This document shows positions 11,201 through 22,900 of a stretch of 64,000 nucleotides of DNA, one piece after another. The translations under genes and the position numbers were made by a program. The notes beneath the pieces were generated by a model, which saw only the letters and a list, made by a program, of their open reading frames with translations, had not been told where the DNA came from and ran no database searches. The DNA is taken from assembly GCA_031841125.1 (NCBI GenBank), contig CM063108.1, forward strand, positions 41,224,268 to 41,288,267, read 5' to 3'. Positions within the stretch are counted from its first letter, which is position 1. Every line of letters starts with the position of its first letter. The DNA is from Acanthococcus lagerstroemiae. Taxonomy: Eukaryota > Arthropoda > Insecta > Hemiptera > Eriococcidae.

Positions 11201-14200
11201 GCGGTGCTCATGTTCGGCATACCGTATGTGTACACCAAGTCTAGAATACTTAAAGCCAGATTAGAATATCTCCGAGATCAGTTTCAGGTATGTGGTGAAT
11301 AATGTGAACATGATTCTGTAATTCTTTGGAACGTTTCGTAGATTCGCCGAGTCAGAAATTCAGTTGGCAGTGTACAATCCATCAAATACGAATTTGACCT
11401 AGTTACTTTAATTAAGGGATTCATGACATTTCATGGACTGTTGGCCAGTTAATAATGATGATAAATGATCTAAAACTAGAAGAACCAATTTCCACTACAA
11501 GTTCAAGGGAAGGACCGTAGGTTGGAGAAACAAATGGACTTCGTCCCGAGACAAGATTCTGAGTTGAAGTTTCTCTGAATTGGGACAACAGTCACGGTAG
11601 AAAAAGCCCATCTTCACTTGTTAGCTGGCCTAATGCAATGGAAGGGTTTGTTAGAGCGGATTAAGTACCTTGGAAATTCTGTTGCATAATCGAGCGAAAT
11701 TATTTAGTTTCTTATGTTCGATTAGTTTGGTATTTGTTTATCAAGCCTTCCCAGGGTGTCTACAGAAATTGAAAAGTAAAACTTGAGTACTTTTTTTAGG
11801 ATCCTTTGCAGGACTGTAGCCGGAATATTTACCATCTTTTTCCGGAGTGTGCAAATCTTTTTTTTTCAACTGTTTTATCCCCTTTACCCCTCCCTCCTTT
11901 TTGCTTCCACACTTCACCCTCCTTGTGAATATAGATCCTGCGCTACTCTTTTTAATGATCAATCGTATATAGGAATCGCAGAAAATTTATTTTTGAGTAT
12001 TTCTAACAAAACCGAGCTTTACAATTAAAAAAAAAAAAAATCAGCACTTTTCAAAACTTCCAGGACTTACTTTCAAAATTCAAGACTTGAAGGAATTTTT
12101 AGCACCTGTAGACACCCTGCTTCCGTGTTCAGATTTACAAAGTCCATTTGGGAGGTCGGAGTTGAGCAAAAGGTATTGAAGTACAGCTAGAGTCAGATTT
12201 CGTCGGCTATCGAAGATTCAGAATGGACCTGGATACCGACTTTGCATTCACTTGTTGAAAATTAAGAGCTGACCCAGACTGCTCCAGTCTCGTAATGAAA
12301 TTGAGAAGCTTACCCCCATACTGGCCTAAGTCCGAGATAACTGATGTTGGTAAAATGAGTCTATAGCATAAAGCATAATGTAGGTGATGGAAAGTGCTAC
12401 CTGTCGACTGGTATCGGCAGTTGAAGTGTTCTGCTAGAGAATGTAGGTATTGTGATGTCGAGAGAGTGTATTAGATAGGTATCCATTTTGAGAGACCAAT
12501 ATGACAACCTTTCAATTCAGAAATTTGGACCGAGGCCACTATGGCAGTAAGGTCCTCAATTTCAACTAGAAGGCCTAATGTACGAAGTAGTCAAGCCGAA
12601 TTTCAGGCTAGACTGGTCTATCTTCCTATCTTCATGAAAGGACAATGCAAGAAGCAATAGCAGACTGCATCAAGTGGAAATATCTCGCTTTCTTGCTCGA
12701 AATTTTCCAACTGCTTAATATATGCGTTCTTCATTGCATCAAGGAACGAGGATATACGTGTATACTGGATCATTGTAATTTATTGTCGGCACTGTTTTAT
12801 CCCTTCTACATCAATTGTAAGGGATGAGAAAATTAAATTCAGCTCAATCTGTTGATACCTGATTCTTTTTTCTCGGAACAATCCTAGACTTGACTCGTGT
12901 TAATATAGGTCAATTTTCTATTCTCAGATTAGAGAAGACGATTTTCTAACATTCGATGCCTTGAGGCACGCGGCCCAGTGTGTTGGTCGAGCCATTCGTG
13001 GGAAAATGGATTACGGTATTATGATATTCGCCGACAAAGTAAGTCTCAACGCTTTAGTCCCCAGGAAGACGAAGGTTCATTCGTGCTACTCTCAGGTTTT
13101 TCTTTTGCAGAGGTTTTCAAGAGCCGACAAACGTGGTAAACTCCCAAAATGGATTCAAGAAAATCTACCCGATAGTATGTGTAATTTATCAACCGAAGAA
13201 GCAGCTCAAGTGAGTCGAATTCGTCGATAGACTAGATACGAGAGTACAGGCGTAGCAACCACGGGGATGGAGGGAGTTACAAGGACCAGGTTATATCTCT
13301 GTGATCGCATTGTTATTGCTTGGGCAGTGAAAGACACCACAAGTTGGAAAAGTATGTTTTCCGACGGAGCCAAAACACAGAATGAAAATCGAAATGGCCA
13401 CATTTCTGTTTTGATGCTACAAGATAGCGGTAAAATTTTTAACATCCATTTCCCCAAAAGGAGGGCTAGAACGTCTCACTAACTTTAAAATTTTAGTGGT
13501 CCTTAAATCACTGATTCTGAATATTTCGGAAGAAGTTTGATTCGGCCTTGATTTGAGTCCTAAAGTGTACATTTCAAACTTGATGTGGGCAAAATTGGAC
13601 CTGAAGATGTGTTCCAGGTGTTTCACGGGTCTCTCTTTTCAAATGTCATTAGATTTCTTATTCAATCCCGTATCCGTTTGAATTTCAAAATGAAATTGGA
13701 TGTTGGAGACCAAATGGAGAGGAAGTCATAGTCTAGTGGCATATTCGAAATTGGAACCCTATTTTGATAGTGTTCCATTTTTCCAGCCAAGTCAGTTTCA
13801 CTATACTTACGTGAAATTTTGATTTTGGGGTTTCAAATTAGGGCGGATCAAGAATCGGACGGATATTCGAAATCCGTGATACAAATACCCTCAGTCCGAT
13901 TAGTTGTTCGATTTCTTAAGGAAATCTATTTGGCTGTTTTGTAGGGGAAATTTCGATTTTGGAAGTTTGGATTGGGTTCGGATCGTAAATTTGACGGTAT
14001 GTTGTATTCTTTGGCCTAAAGAACTTGGATTCCGACACTATTCAGTTTTCTGAGTCATCAGTTTTGCCTAAGGTAAAGTCCCAAATGTGGATCACGTTTT
14101 TTAAGTCGTCCAGAACTAGGAAGTCAGTGATGTAGAGGTCATCCAATGGGTTATATTATGTTGATTCTACTGTATAATAAAATATAACATAGAAGTTTCA

Positions 14201-16536
14201 AGCATGTCCAACAAAAACTGGATTTTTCCTGAATTTTTGAAAAAAGTGTTGAATATCCACTTTTGAGTACCCATACTCAAATGTGGATACTCAATAATAA
14301 GATGTAAAAATTACCATACATTGTACCTAATACCCCTTTACATGTACGAAGATATTAAGATGCATCGCAATTGTTGGAGCAGGAGATGATTATCCTTTTT
14401 TATAGTTAGAAAAATTATATGATTTGCTCAAAATATGGATCGATCCACTCTTGGGTTATGCTTCCAAATCAGTACAAAATTGTGTAGAAAACTTCATTTT
14501 ACTGATATAATAGGTCAAAGGAAACAAAAACAATGTAAGTTAAGATGAAGTATTATGTCAAGAAAGTTGTTGCAGCACTTTCTTGATCACTGTAATTTCT
14601 TGATGATGTGACGATAGTACCCAAAATGGGATTGATTAGAGCATAACCCAAAAGGAGATCGAATCTGTGAATACCCAAAATCGGATCTTTTTTTTTTTCA
14701 TGATAATATAAATTCAAAATCTCATCGACGTTGGTCATTAAACTCTTGAAATAACATAATTCATGAAAAATCTGATCGAATATACTCAATTCAATTAGCC
14801 TTTATCATACATTTAAAAACATCCATTTTATTATATTACCTACACTTAATTATTTACTGGCCCTTTATATTGGGCATAGGCCTCCCTCAATCTGGCCCAT
14901 TCAAGCCGGTCATATGCTATTCGATGATATAATTTGTTTTCCAACAGTCTTTCGATATCCTCCCCCCATCTCGCTCTCTGCCTTCCCTTTTTTCTCTTTC
15001 CATACGTTACCCAGTTTGTTACTTCTGCTGCCCATCTTTCGCATCCCATTCTTGCCACATGTCCAATCCCATTTCAATCTTTTCACTGATTCCAAAAAGT
15101 CCAAATTTTCCTTGAGCTTCCTTTTAATTACCGTTAGTTTTATTTTATCTCTTAATTTTATCTTCAACATCGATCTTTCCATCGCATTTTGGGTTGTCTC
15201 GATCCTCCTGCTTATATTTTTTGTGAGTGTCCATGTTTGGCAACCATATGATAGTGTTGGGAATACACAGCTATTAAGGATTGTACTCTTTGCGACGTGT
15301 TTTTTTACATGTTCCAAATCTTAGACGTTTCCTGAAAATTCATTATTTCGGTAAGTATTCGCAAATGTTGTGATTGTTATAAGATTTATGCATTTAGATT
15401 TATCTGAAGGAGATTCATCATTTTTTAAATAATTTTCATAGTTTGCAGACAATATATGAAAGTAGACAATTAGAATATTTTATTTTTGAAATTATTTTCT
15501 GCTGTGTATTAGCATATTCGACAGAGCAAAGATCGAATATACCAATACACAGCAGAAAATAATTTCAAAAATAAAATATTTTAATTGTCTACTTTCATAT
15601 AATATTGTCTGCAAACTATGAAAATTACAAAAAATTATTAACTAGTACTAGTCTCCCTTGGATAAATCTAAATGCATAAAACTTATAACAATCACAAAAT
15701 TTGCGAATACTTACCGAAATAATGAATTTTCAGGAAACGCCTAAGATTTGGAACATGTAAAAAAACACATTTTTGAAACAGTCGCTCAGATATCTCGCCA
15801 AGTCACGCAATCAGAAAAAATATATGTAGGTCGGTAGTCCTTTTCTCCCCTCTACTTTGTGTCTCTTCCAATATTTGTGTCTTAGTCGGTGACTGACACT
15901 ACCATTCTACAGTTATGAGGCCAGAACATTTTCATGCGTTAATTGGTACTGAAAAGACTGCTTTTTTTTCTTTTTTTTTTTTAATCGATGAAAAAGTTTA
16001 TTATTAATTGCTTTCGATAAAAAATTTTACGTTTTTCGACTAACCCAATAGATAACGGGGGGAAAATGCGAAGTTCCAGTTCATCCCATAAATTGACAAA
16101 GTACCATTCCAGCCAGGTTATCACTTATTAGGTTTAGTTTTCCGGTCTGATGATTATAGGAAGACAGACCCTGAAACGAGATCTCTGCTCCGTTATTTTA
16201 TATTTCAATTTTGAGCAGAATATAAATACGGACCGGTTTCGGTGTAAGTGTGGCCCGTGAAGCCCTCATGTTGAATTGAAGAGAAAGTAGCAAATTTAAC
16301 TTCCAGTACCAAGGGCATCGTAATTTCTCCCTCATAAAATCGACAATAGTATTGCTACGCCTGTATGTAATAGTTATACGACCAAACAGTCATTCTAATC
16401 CTGCATCTTCATTTAGATCGCCAAGAAATGGCTCCGGCTGATGGCTCAACCGTTTAGTCGCGAAGACCAGTTGGGACATTCTCTGTTGACACACGAGCAG
16501 TTGGTCAAGAAAACACACGAACAAGGCATACACTGA
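8226..16536 (+). CDS. ERCC2: TFIIH DNA helicase subunit XPD (13 exons, 753 aa)
   Basis: 5'-3' DNA helicase of TFIIH, acting in nucleotide excision repair and as a structural bridge to the CAK module in transcription. Exons: 8226-8230, 8307-8406, 8477-8728, 8801-9034, 9139-9262, 9348-9444, 9651-9784, 9860-10389, 10760-11038, 11111-11287, 12928-13038, 13111-13209, 16417-16536. Phases join without a break. The protein is 753 aa against 760 in human. Walker A MPSGTGKT has its lysine at residue 48, as in human. The four iron-sulfur cysteines are C115, C133, C154 and C189, and DEAH is at 233-236. Motif VI reads QCVGRAIRG. The start exon is only 5 nt (ATGAA), chosen because it yields the family N-terminus MKLDVDGL. 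The last intron (3.2 kb) and intron 10 (1.6 kb) contain mobile elements. The gene looks intact and functional. Confidence 0.97.
9474..9591. mobile_element. Short hAT-like MITE in ERCC2 intron 6
   Basis: Inverted ends AGAGATGGGAAC and GTTCCCATCCCT enclose about 120 bp. The terminal GATGGG resembles the other hAT-type MITEs of this window. No clean target duplication is visible, and the exact ends are uncertain. Confidence 0.55.
11752..12119. mobile_element. hAT-like MITE in ERCC2 intron 10
   Basis: The 368-bp element has inverted ends CAGGGTGTCTACAG and CTGTAGACACCCTG. The interior is A/T rich with homopolymer runs. Flanking duplications are at best partial (CTTCC), so the family call rests on the CAG termini. 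Confidence 0.7.
14846..15317 (-). pseudogene. 3' end of a non-LTR retrotransposon (LINE) in ERCC2 intron 12
   Basis: On the minus strand two overlapping frames give typical C-terminal LINE text. One has [11 protein letters not shown] followed by an RLKWDW block. After a frameshift the other has [14 protein letters not shown] and [13 protein letters not shown]. The protein is broken by at least one frameshift, and nothing of the endonuclease or reverse transcriptase remains. It lies antisense to ERCC2. Confidence 0.85.
15297..15769. repeat. Near-perfect ~470-bp hairpin in ERCC2 intron 12
   Basis: The left arm 15,297 to about 15,530 is the inverse of about 15,541-15,769. The centre GTGTATT..ATATTCGA / TCGAATAT..AATACAC leaves a loop of about 10 nt. 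The outer ends read GTGTTTTTTTACATGTTCC and its inverse. There are small indels in the outer half of the right arm. It abuts or interrupts the LINE fragment at 14,846-15,317. It is probably a foldback-type MITE. Confidence 0.85.
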
Positions 16537-16998
16537 TTGTCCGCGTTAAGTTCGATGTATCTGAAATTCTTGATTCAGTTTCATACTCTTTTTTAAATAA
16601 AACGTTAAAAAAGTTACCCGTGTTCAAATTTGCTAAATTCGTGGTATCGCGAGTGCTTGACATTCGCCAACACATCATGAAACCGACAGTCTCCGAGGTC
16701 ACCTTCTCGACTTTTCTAAGTGAATGCTAAATGTTCGTATAAAATATGTATTAAAAACGTGAATCACAATAAAATTAAGTTTATCGACACTGGTACGTGA
16801 AGTATAAAATATCTAAAATTGCTAAACAATACTGTATACCACGAGCAGACTTTGAGTCAGCGAATTCTGATGAGTGAGCGGAATGTCGTATTGCATTGTC
16901 GATAGTTCAACTCCAAGTTCATACTTTAGAATCGAATAGCTTCATATTCGTATGTCGAGTTATACGTATACAACCATAAATTAGAATAGGTTCGTATA
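16537..16998. other. Tail-to-tail intergenic region between ERCC2 and KIF23
   Basis: Only 462 bp separate the two stop codons. On the plus strand AATAAA-type polyadenylation signals are seen at about 16,593 and 16,769, suitable for ERCC2. No clear AATAAA was found for KIF23 on the minus strand. The 3' UTRs probably run close together or overlap. Confidence 0.6.
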
Positions 16999-19900
16999 TC
17001 AGACAAACCTAACAGTGTTCTTATTCGAGATGGAAGTGTTTAGTTCATCCACTGATTGTTTCCGTGGAGACGTCACTGGTGACAGCTGTTTCAATGTTTC
17101 TACGTCGTGGAAAATAACTTGAGCTCCGCCGCCGGCCGTCTTAACTACATCACCCTGCAGAGAAGAATATCACGAGGTGAATGAACATTCAATTATTAAA
17201 ACGTCATTGATGAAAACTAAGCTGTATAAATAAGATTAGATTTAGAAAATCTGAATAATTCCGGACGTAAAAAGTCTCCTATGGGTCCGGGTGGAGACTC
17301 TCTAGCAGGGCTGGCAAACGGTAACGGAAAACAAAATAACGGAAAATTCTGGGCAAAAATGAAGAAACGGTAAACGCAGGGCCGGATTAATATTTTTCAC
17401 TGTAGGGGGCCAGAGCTGGTGGGGGCCTTACCTTCATACGAATATAAATTTTTTCGTAATTATTAGCGAATAGTGTATAGCGGGCATTTTTCCCCCGTTA
17501 CAACTTGTTAGTGGGGGCCCGGGGGATAATGGCCCCCTGCCCCCTAAATACGGCCCTGGGTAAACGAAAAACGAAACGGAAAAGTCGCGATTATTTCCAG
17601 TGCTGGCAAAAATGGTAACGCTGGATTTACACCAAAGTTATAAGCATGATATTAACAAGTGGTGTGTGGTGTGGTGGGACGTATAGCGATGCACGCATGC
17701 CAAAGTGGCCCCTATGACACCGCACCCCCGGCCACAGGAACTGCCCTTTCGAGTATCGCATCAGTGACCGAAGGGACATCGGTGACCGGGTAAATCCAGC
17801 GTAACAGTAACGAAAACGGAAAATTTTGAAGGAAAATGAAGAAATGGTAACGAAAAACGGAACGGGGAAAAAATTTGAGGTATTGATAAACGGAAAAAAC
17901 ATTTGGAGTATCGAAAAACGAAACGAAAAAGCCAAAAACGATTTCGTTTGTCAGCTCTGCTCTCTAGTGAGAAACTATCAGAATTGAGAATAGGGACATG
18001 GAATGTAAGGACACTGAATGAGTTAGGCAAATTAGAAAACTTGAATAGAGAGATGAAAATGTTAAAATTTGGTATAACACAAATCAGTGAAGAGAGATGG
18101 CCGTAAGAAAATGATTTTTGGTCGAGAGGGTAGAGAATAATTAATACAGCGAAGAGAGAGCAAGAAAGCGTGTGCAAAGTTATACTCACCATAGTGAGAG
18201 AATATTAGTGGTGAGAATTTCAACAAAACCGGCATTTTTGGTAATAGTGAGTATAAGTCTATACGCCTACAGGAAGTTATAGTGAAGAAGTAGAAAAAAT
18301 GTATGAAGAAATTGATGAAGTACTAAGCCAGGTAAAAAGAAGAGAAAATTTAATTATAATGAGAAATTAAAACGCAAGAGTAAGAGGAAGAAGAGAATGG
18401 GTATATGGAGAGCGAAATGACAGCGAGGCGAGGCTCATAGAATTTTGTGGAGAATATAAATTAGTTATTAGAAACACACTGTTAAAAAATTGAGAGAAGA
18501 AAATATACTTGAGAAGCCCAGAAATTGAAAGAAGTTATCAAATAGATTATATTATTATGACGAGAAGATATAAAAATCGAAACTGGATTATTGGATTGTC
18601 TCATGAACAGATGTAGACAGTGATCACAATTTAGTAGTAATGAAATGTAGGTTGAAATTTAAAAAGATAAATAAGAAGAAAGTAAATAATAATAATAATA
18701 ATAATTTGGTGTTATGGAAAGAGGTAAAGAAAAGAATATTAAAAAGAAATAATGAAGGAACTTTGTAAATCACAGAAAGGAAATGATATTGAAGGAGAGT
18801 GGATAGTACTAAATAACGCAATAAATCTGCCAGCAAGGAAGAAATTAAGATACTCAAATAACAGAGGGGAGAAAACTATGGATGAAAAGCGAGATATTTG
18901 AGTTAATGTAAGAAAGAAGGAAGTATAAACAAGCCAATGATATAGAAAGTAAGGACAAATATGAGACTTCAAGGAATCAAATAGAAAATGTAAGAAGGCC
19001 CAAGAAAAATGGAATAATCGGAACTGTGGGGAAACTGAGCAGCAAATGAAAGCAGGAACACCCGATTAGGCATGTAATAAAGTAAAAAGATATTTTGGAG
19101 CAAGATGAAAGAGACCAAATAATTTAACGAATGAAAGAAGAAAATTATTAGATTCTAAAAAAGCCAAAATGAAAAGATGAGTGAGATATGTTGAAAAACT
19201 GTATAAGAATGTAAGAATGGAGCAGGTTTAGGTAAGTGTATGGAAAGAGAAGATAGCGTGGCAGATGAAGAAAGCGGAGATCCTATCTTGAGATCGGAAT
19301 TTATAAAGATCTGAAATAAATGAAAGCAGATAAAGCAGCAGTTAATGAATTCGCTAGTGAGTTATTGAAGAATGCAGTAGTAGTTTTAAAAAATGTATAC
19401 AAATTAATTTGCACACTGTATAAGGAAGTAGAAATGCCAACAAATTTCCAGAGAAGCAGGTAGATTATGATCCCCAGAAAAGCTGGAGCCAGCAAATGTG
19501 AAGATTATCATACTACAAGTTATCACATGCATGCATCAAATATTCTAGCTAGGGTAATAAATAATAGAATACACTTATAAAATGGAAGTAAGAGTGGAAC
19601 AAGATTAGTTTGGGTTCAGAAAAAGTAGAGGAACTAGGGAAGCAATTTCATGTTTGAGGCTTTTATTAGGGGGGGGGGGGGAGTTCTGATACATATTATG
19701 TAGCATTTGTAGATTTAGAAACACCTAAAAAGCTTTTGATTTCAAATATTGAGGCAGATGGGAGTTGAGTATAAAGAAAGAAGAGTAACATGGAACTTAT
19801 AATATAACGATCAAAAGGTTCAAATACAAACAGAGGATGAAGTGGCAGCAGAGAAAGTCCACAAAGGAGTGAGACAAGATTGCTGTTTGTCACTAGTACT

Positions 19901-22900
19901 GGCTAACCTACTTAACCTACTTATAGAAAAAGTACTTGAAGAAATGATTGGAAGGAAATCAGGTGTGATAATACAAGGAGAGACGGTTCGAATAATGAGG
20001 TTTGTAGATGACATTGCAATAGTGGAAAAAACTCGAGAACTAAAGAAAACATTAAAACTTTGGATGAAAAATTTAAAATGAAACATAAAACAAAGACGGA
20101 TAAAAATTAAACAAAAGTGATGGTAGTCAGTAGATGGAAATAAAATGCAATAAATACGGAAATAGGAGGTGAAAATGTAGTCTGATAACGCAAGACAGAA
20201 GAAGTAAAACAGAAATAAAGAATACGTAGAATGGAACAAGCTAAGAGACAGAGCCGTACACAGGGGGGGGGGGGTCTGACACCCCCTCCGGTACGGCCAT
20301 GCGCTTAAAAATTCAGGAAAATGCGGATCTCAGAAACATTAAAAAATAAATTTAGTTTAAAATACCCTATGTTAGATCAAACCCCTCCCTCTCGCCATAT
20401 TGCTGGATACGGCACTGCTATGAGAGCTTTTTTTCAAAAAGAAGACATATTCAGGTCAAATATAGATTTGAAAGTAAGACTGAGATTTTTCAATCGTACA
20501 AAGGTGAGTCAATAAGTAAGGTTCCCTTTCTTATTTCTCGGGAAGAAAATTTTTGTGAGCCTAAAAAATTTAGAGCAACACTGTTGAGGTTGTTCTCAGC
20601 ATGTGAGCTAAATTTCAGAACGAAGCTTTCATTAATGCTGTTTCAGTGGCCACAATATCATGTCGCGTCGTGTAAGTAGCGGGTCCGACTTACGAGTCAA
20701 ACACGCATTTTAAATTTAGAAAAATGTGACCTTAAAGAAATATCCATCAACGGGTGAAGAATGATTATGATGAATCGAGCATGTCTATTCAGTACGTCCG
20801 AAACTTCGGTGTCGAGAATTTAACGCAGGTAGATGTTGCGTGAAAATGCTCCTCTTACGGGTAGACCAAAGAACATTTCAACTCCACAACTGATCGCAAA
20901 AATCGACAAAATCATTCGCGCAAATCGAAACATTACTCTGGACGATGTTTTGTTAATCAGTGCAACGTTTCTTACGGTATTGTCCATAAAATCATCACGA
21001 ATAATTTAGGTTACAAGATCTGTGCACGGTGGATACCCCATACATTCACTGAAGAGAACCTGACGATACGCCGGCAAATGTGCGCGCGAAATCTGGCGCG
21101 CTTTCGAAAGGAGGGGAACACTTAGCTCCGACAGATTATTATATTTTTTGTCTTCTTAAAAAGGTATGGCTGATAAGAACTTCATGTCGGACGAAGAATT
21201 TGAAAAATGGATCATTGCTTGGCTGCGTCAAGTTGGACCCGTAGTTTGGCGTAAAGAAATTTTTGATCCTCCTTCACGGTGGACAGAATGCGTCAAACGA
21301 CATGGTTAATATGTGGAAAATTAAATACTTTTCTAGAGCTTTCAGATAAAAAAAATTGTTCAAAAATATAAATAAATAAAGTGTGTACATTTTTGGGAAC
21401 CTTACTTATTGACTGACCTTTGTATATTTAGAGTATAGCATTGTACGGATGTGAGACCTAGACAATAGCAACACAAGGATAGAAGTTTTTGAAATGTGGT
21501 GCTATCGAAGAATGTTGAAAATCAAATGGTCAGAAAAGATCAGAAATGAGGAAGTACTGAGGCAAATAGGAAGGAAAAGAGAAATTTGGAATATAACCGT
21601 AAAGAGAAGAGTTAGAATGATAGGTCATAATATAAGACATCTAGAGATATTGTTATTACTGCTAGACGGAATGGTTGAGGGATAGAACTGGCAAGGAAGG
21701 TAAAGAATGGGCTATGAAGAGCAGATAATAAAGGATACAAAGCGTAAATCCTTCTCAGAAATGAAAAGATCAGCGCAAGAGAGAAAAAAGTAGAGAGGCA
21801 CAACCTACCAGTCAAGAGACTACATAAAAAGTATAACAACTGCTGTCTACAGCGTTGTAGAATTTGAAGTTTCAGATAAGAAAAATAGGTTATAGCCGTT
21901 ACCAAGTGATAGCACTTCTAAAACACTCACTAATGCAGAGATAGAAATGTAAAAAATCGTCTCGCTAATTCTAAAAGAGTTCAAGTGCCAAAAATGAAAC
22001 TGTTCATGAGCAAAAAAACGGAAATTGTTTCTCTAAGTAAAAGCAGTATCGATTGCTAAAAATCTGGGGAGAGGGTTAGTATGAATTGCTGCGGTGAGTA
22101 AGATATCAAAGCTCTTCCAATAAAAGGTGGCAATTCTGGGTGAAAAGGGCAACGCACCCTCTAGGAGAACTGCTGCTGAATACAATTTCCTTCATACAGT
22201 AAAACTCTCGCTAATTTGAACCTCTTTAATTTGAACAAATCGGCTGGTCTCTTCAGAAAACCTCGGCAATTTGACAAAAAAACATGCATTTTGGTCCCGT
22301 CCATAAACTGAACAAATATCAGGCGAAAATCACTCAATATTTTCAACTTTGTTGTCGCAGTACCTCTATAATTTGAATATGTATCTCATGTTCTGTATTG
22401 TCGATTATTCCTGTTTTCGACACGTCACACTCTGTAGCTCATTCATGCAGTATAGTCCGTACTGGATGATGTTGTGAAGGCATACAATGTTATTCCTGGG
22501 AGTGAAGAACTTTAATTTAAAGAGTTCGTACACTTAGACGATAACACTTGTTGCTGGAGCTTTGACCGATGAAGAAATTCTTGCTGAAGCTAATGAAGAT
22601 GAATCCCTAGAGGCTGATAATGACGAAGTCAAAAATGTACCGACAGTAAGAAAATTAAAAAAAAAAAAGAAGCTCAGCAGTCTTATGCGGTACTTATGAG
22701 GTACTTCCAACATAGTGATACTGGCGATGACACATTCACTGCTTTGGTGAAAATTGAAAATAAGATCGATTTCCTACGCAAGGAAAAAATTACCCAAAAG
22801 AAAATTACCGATTATTTCAAAAAATAGCCCTACTGTACTGTAGTACCTTCCCACCCGCAAACCTGTATTTCTATATCAAAGTGTACAGTGAGTGTAAAAA

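Larger units (their letters stand above)
17306..17959. mobile_element. hAT-type non-autonomous element with 8-bp target duplication, host of nested insertions
   Basis: Ends CAGGGCTGGCAAACGG and, inverted, CGTTTGTCAGCTCTG. The flanking duplication CTCTCTAG is present at 17,298-17,305 and 17,960-17,967. The interior is made of AACGGAAAA / AACGAAAC words and contains at least one further element (17,377-17,558) and probably another (about 17,622-17,805). It lies in the last KIF23 intron. Confidence 0.9.
17968..21800 (+). pseudogene. Decayed LINE (non-LTR retrotransposon), endonuclease to C-terminus
   Basis: Plus strand, antisense to KIF23. Endonuclease start: [17 protein letters not shown] at about 17,994, followed by ISEERW. 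A middle stretch (18,300-19,800) is full of stops and frameshifts. Reverse transcriptase: GVRQDCC at about 19,870 and FVDDIA at about 20,001, in place of the usual YADD. C-terminal part at 21,430-21,690 with YGCETW- and [12 protein letters not shown] text, typical of RTE/craniofacial-type LINEs. Two younger elements interrupt it: a hAT MITE at 20,249-20,417 and a mariner at 20,499-21,422. It is not functional. Confidence 0.85.

Noticed and set aside
13247..16367. Inverted words CAGGCGTAGCAA and TTGCTACGCCTG at both ends of ERCC2 intron 12, as if one 3.1-kb transposon
   Set aside because: Only 12 bases match, the following bases differ and no 8-bp target duplication is present. Chance or fragments of two copies is as likely.
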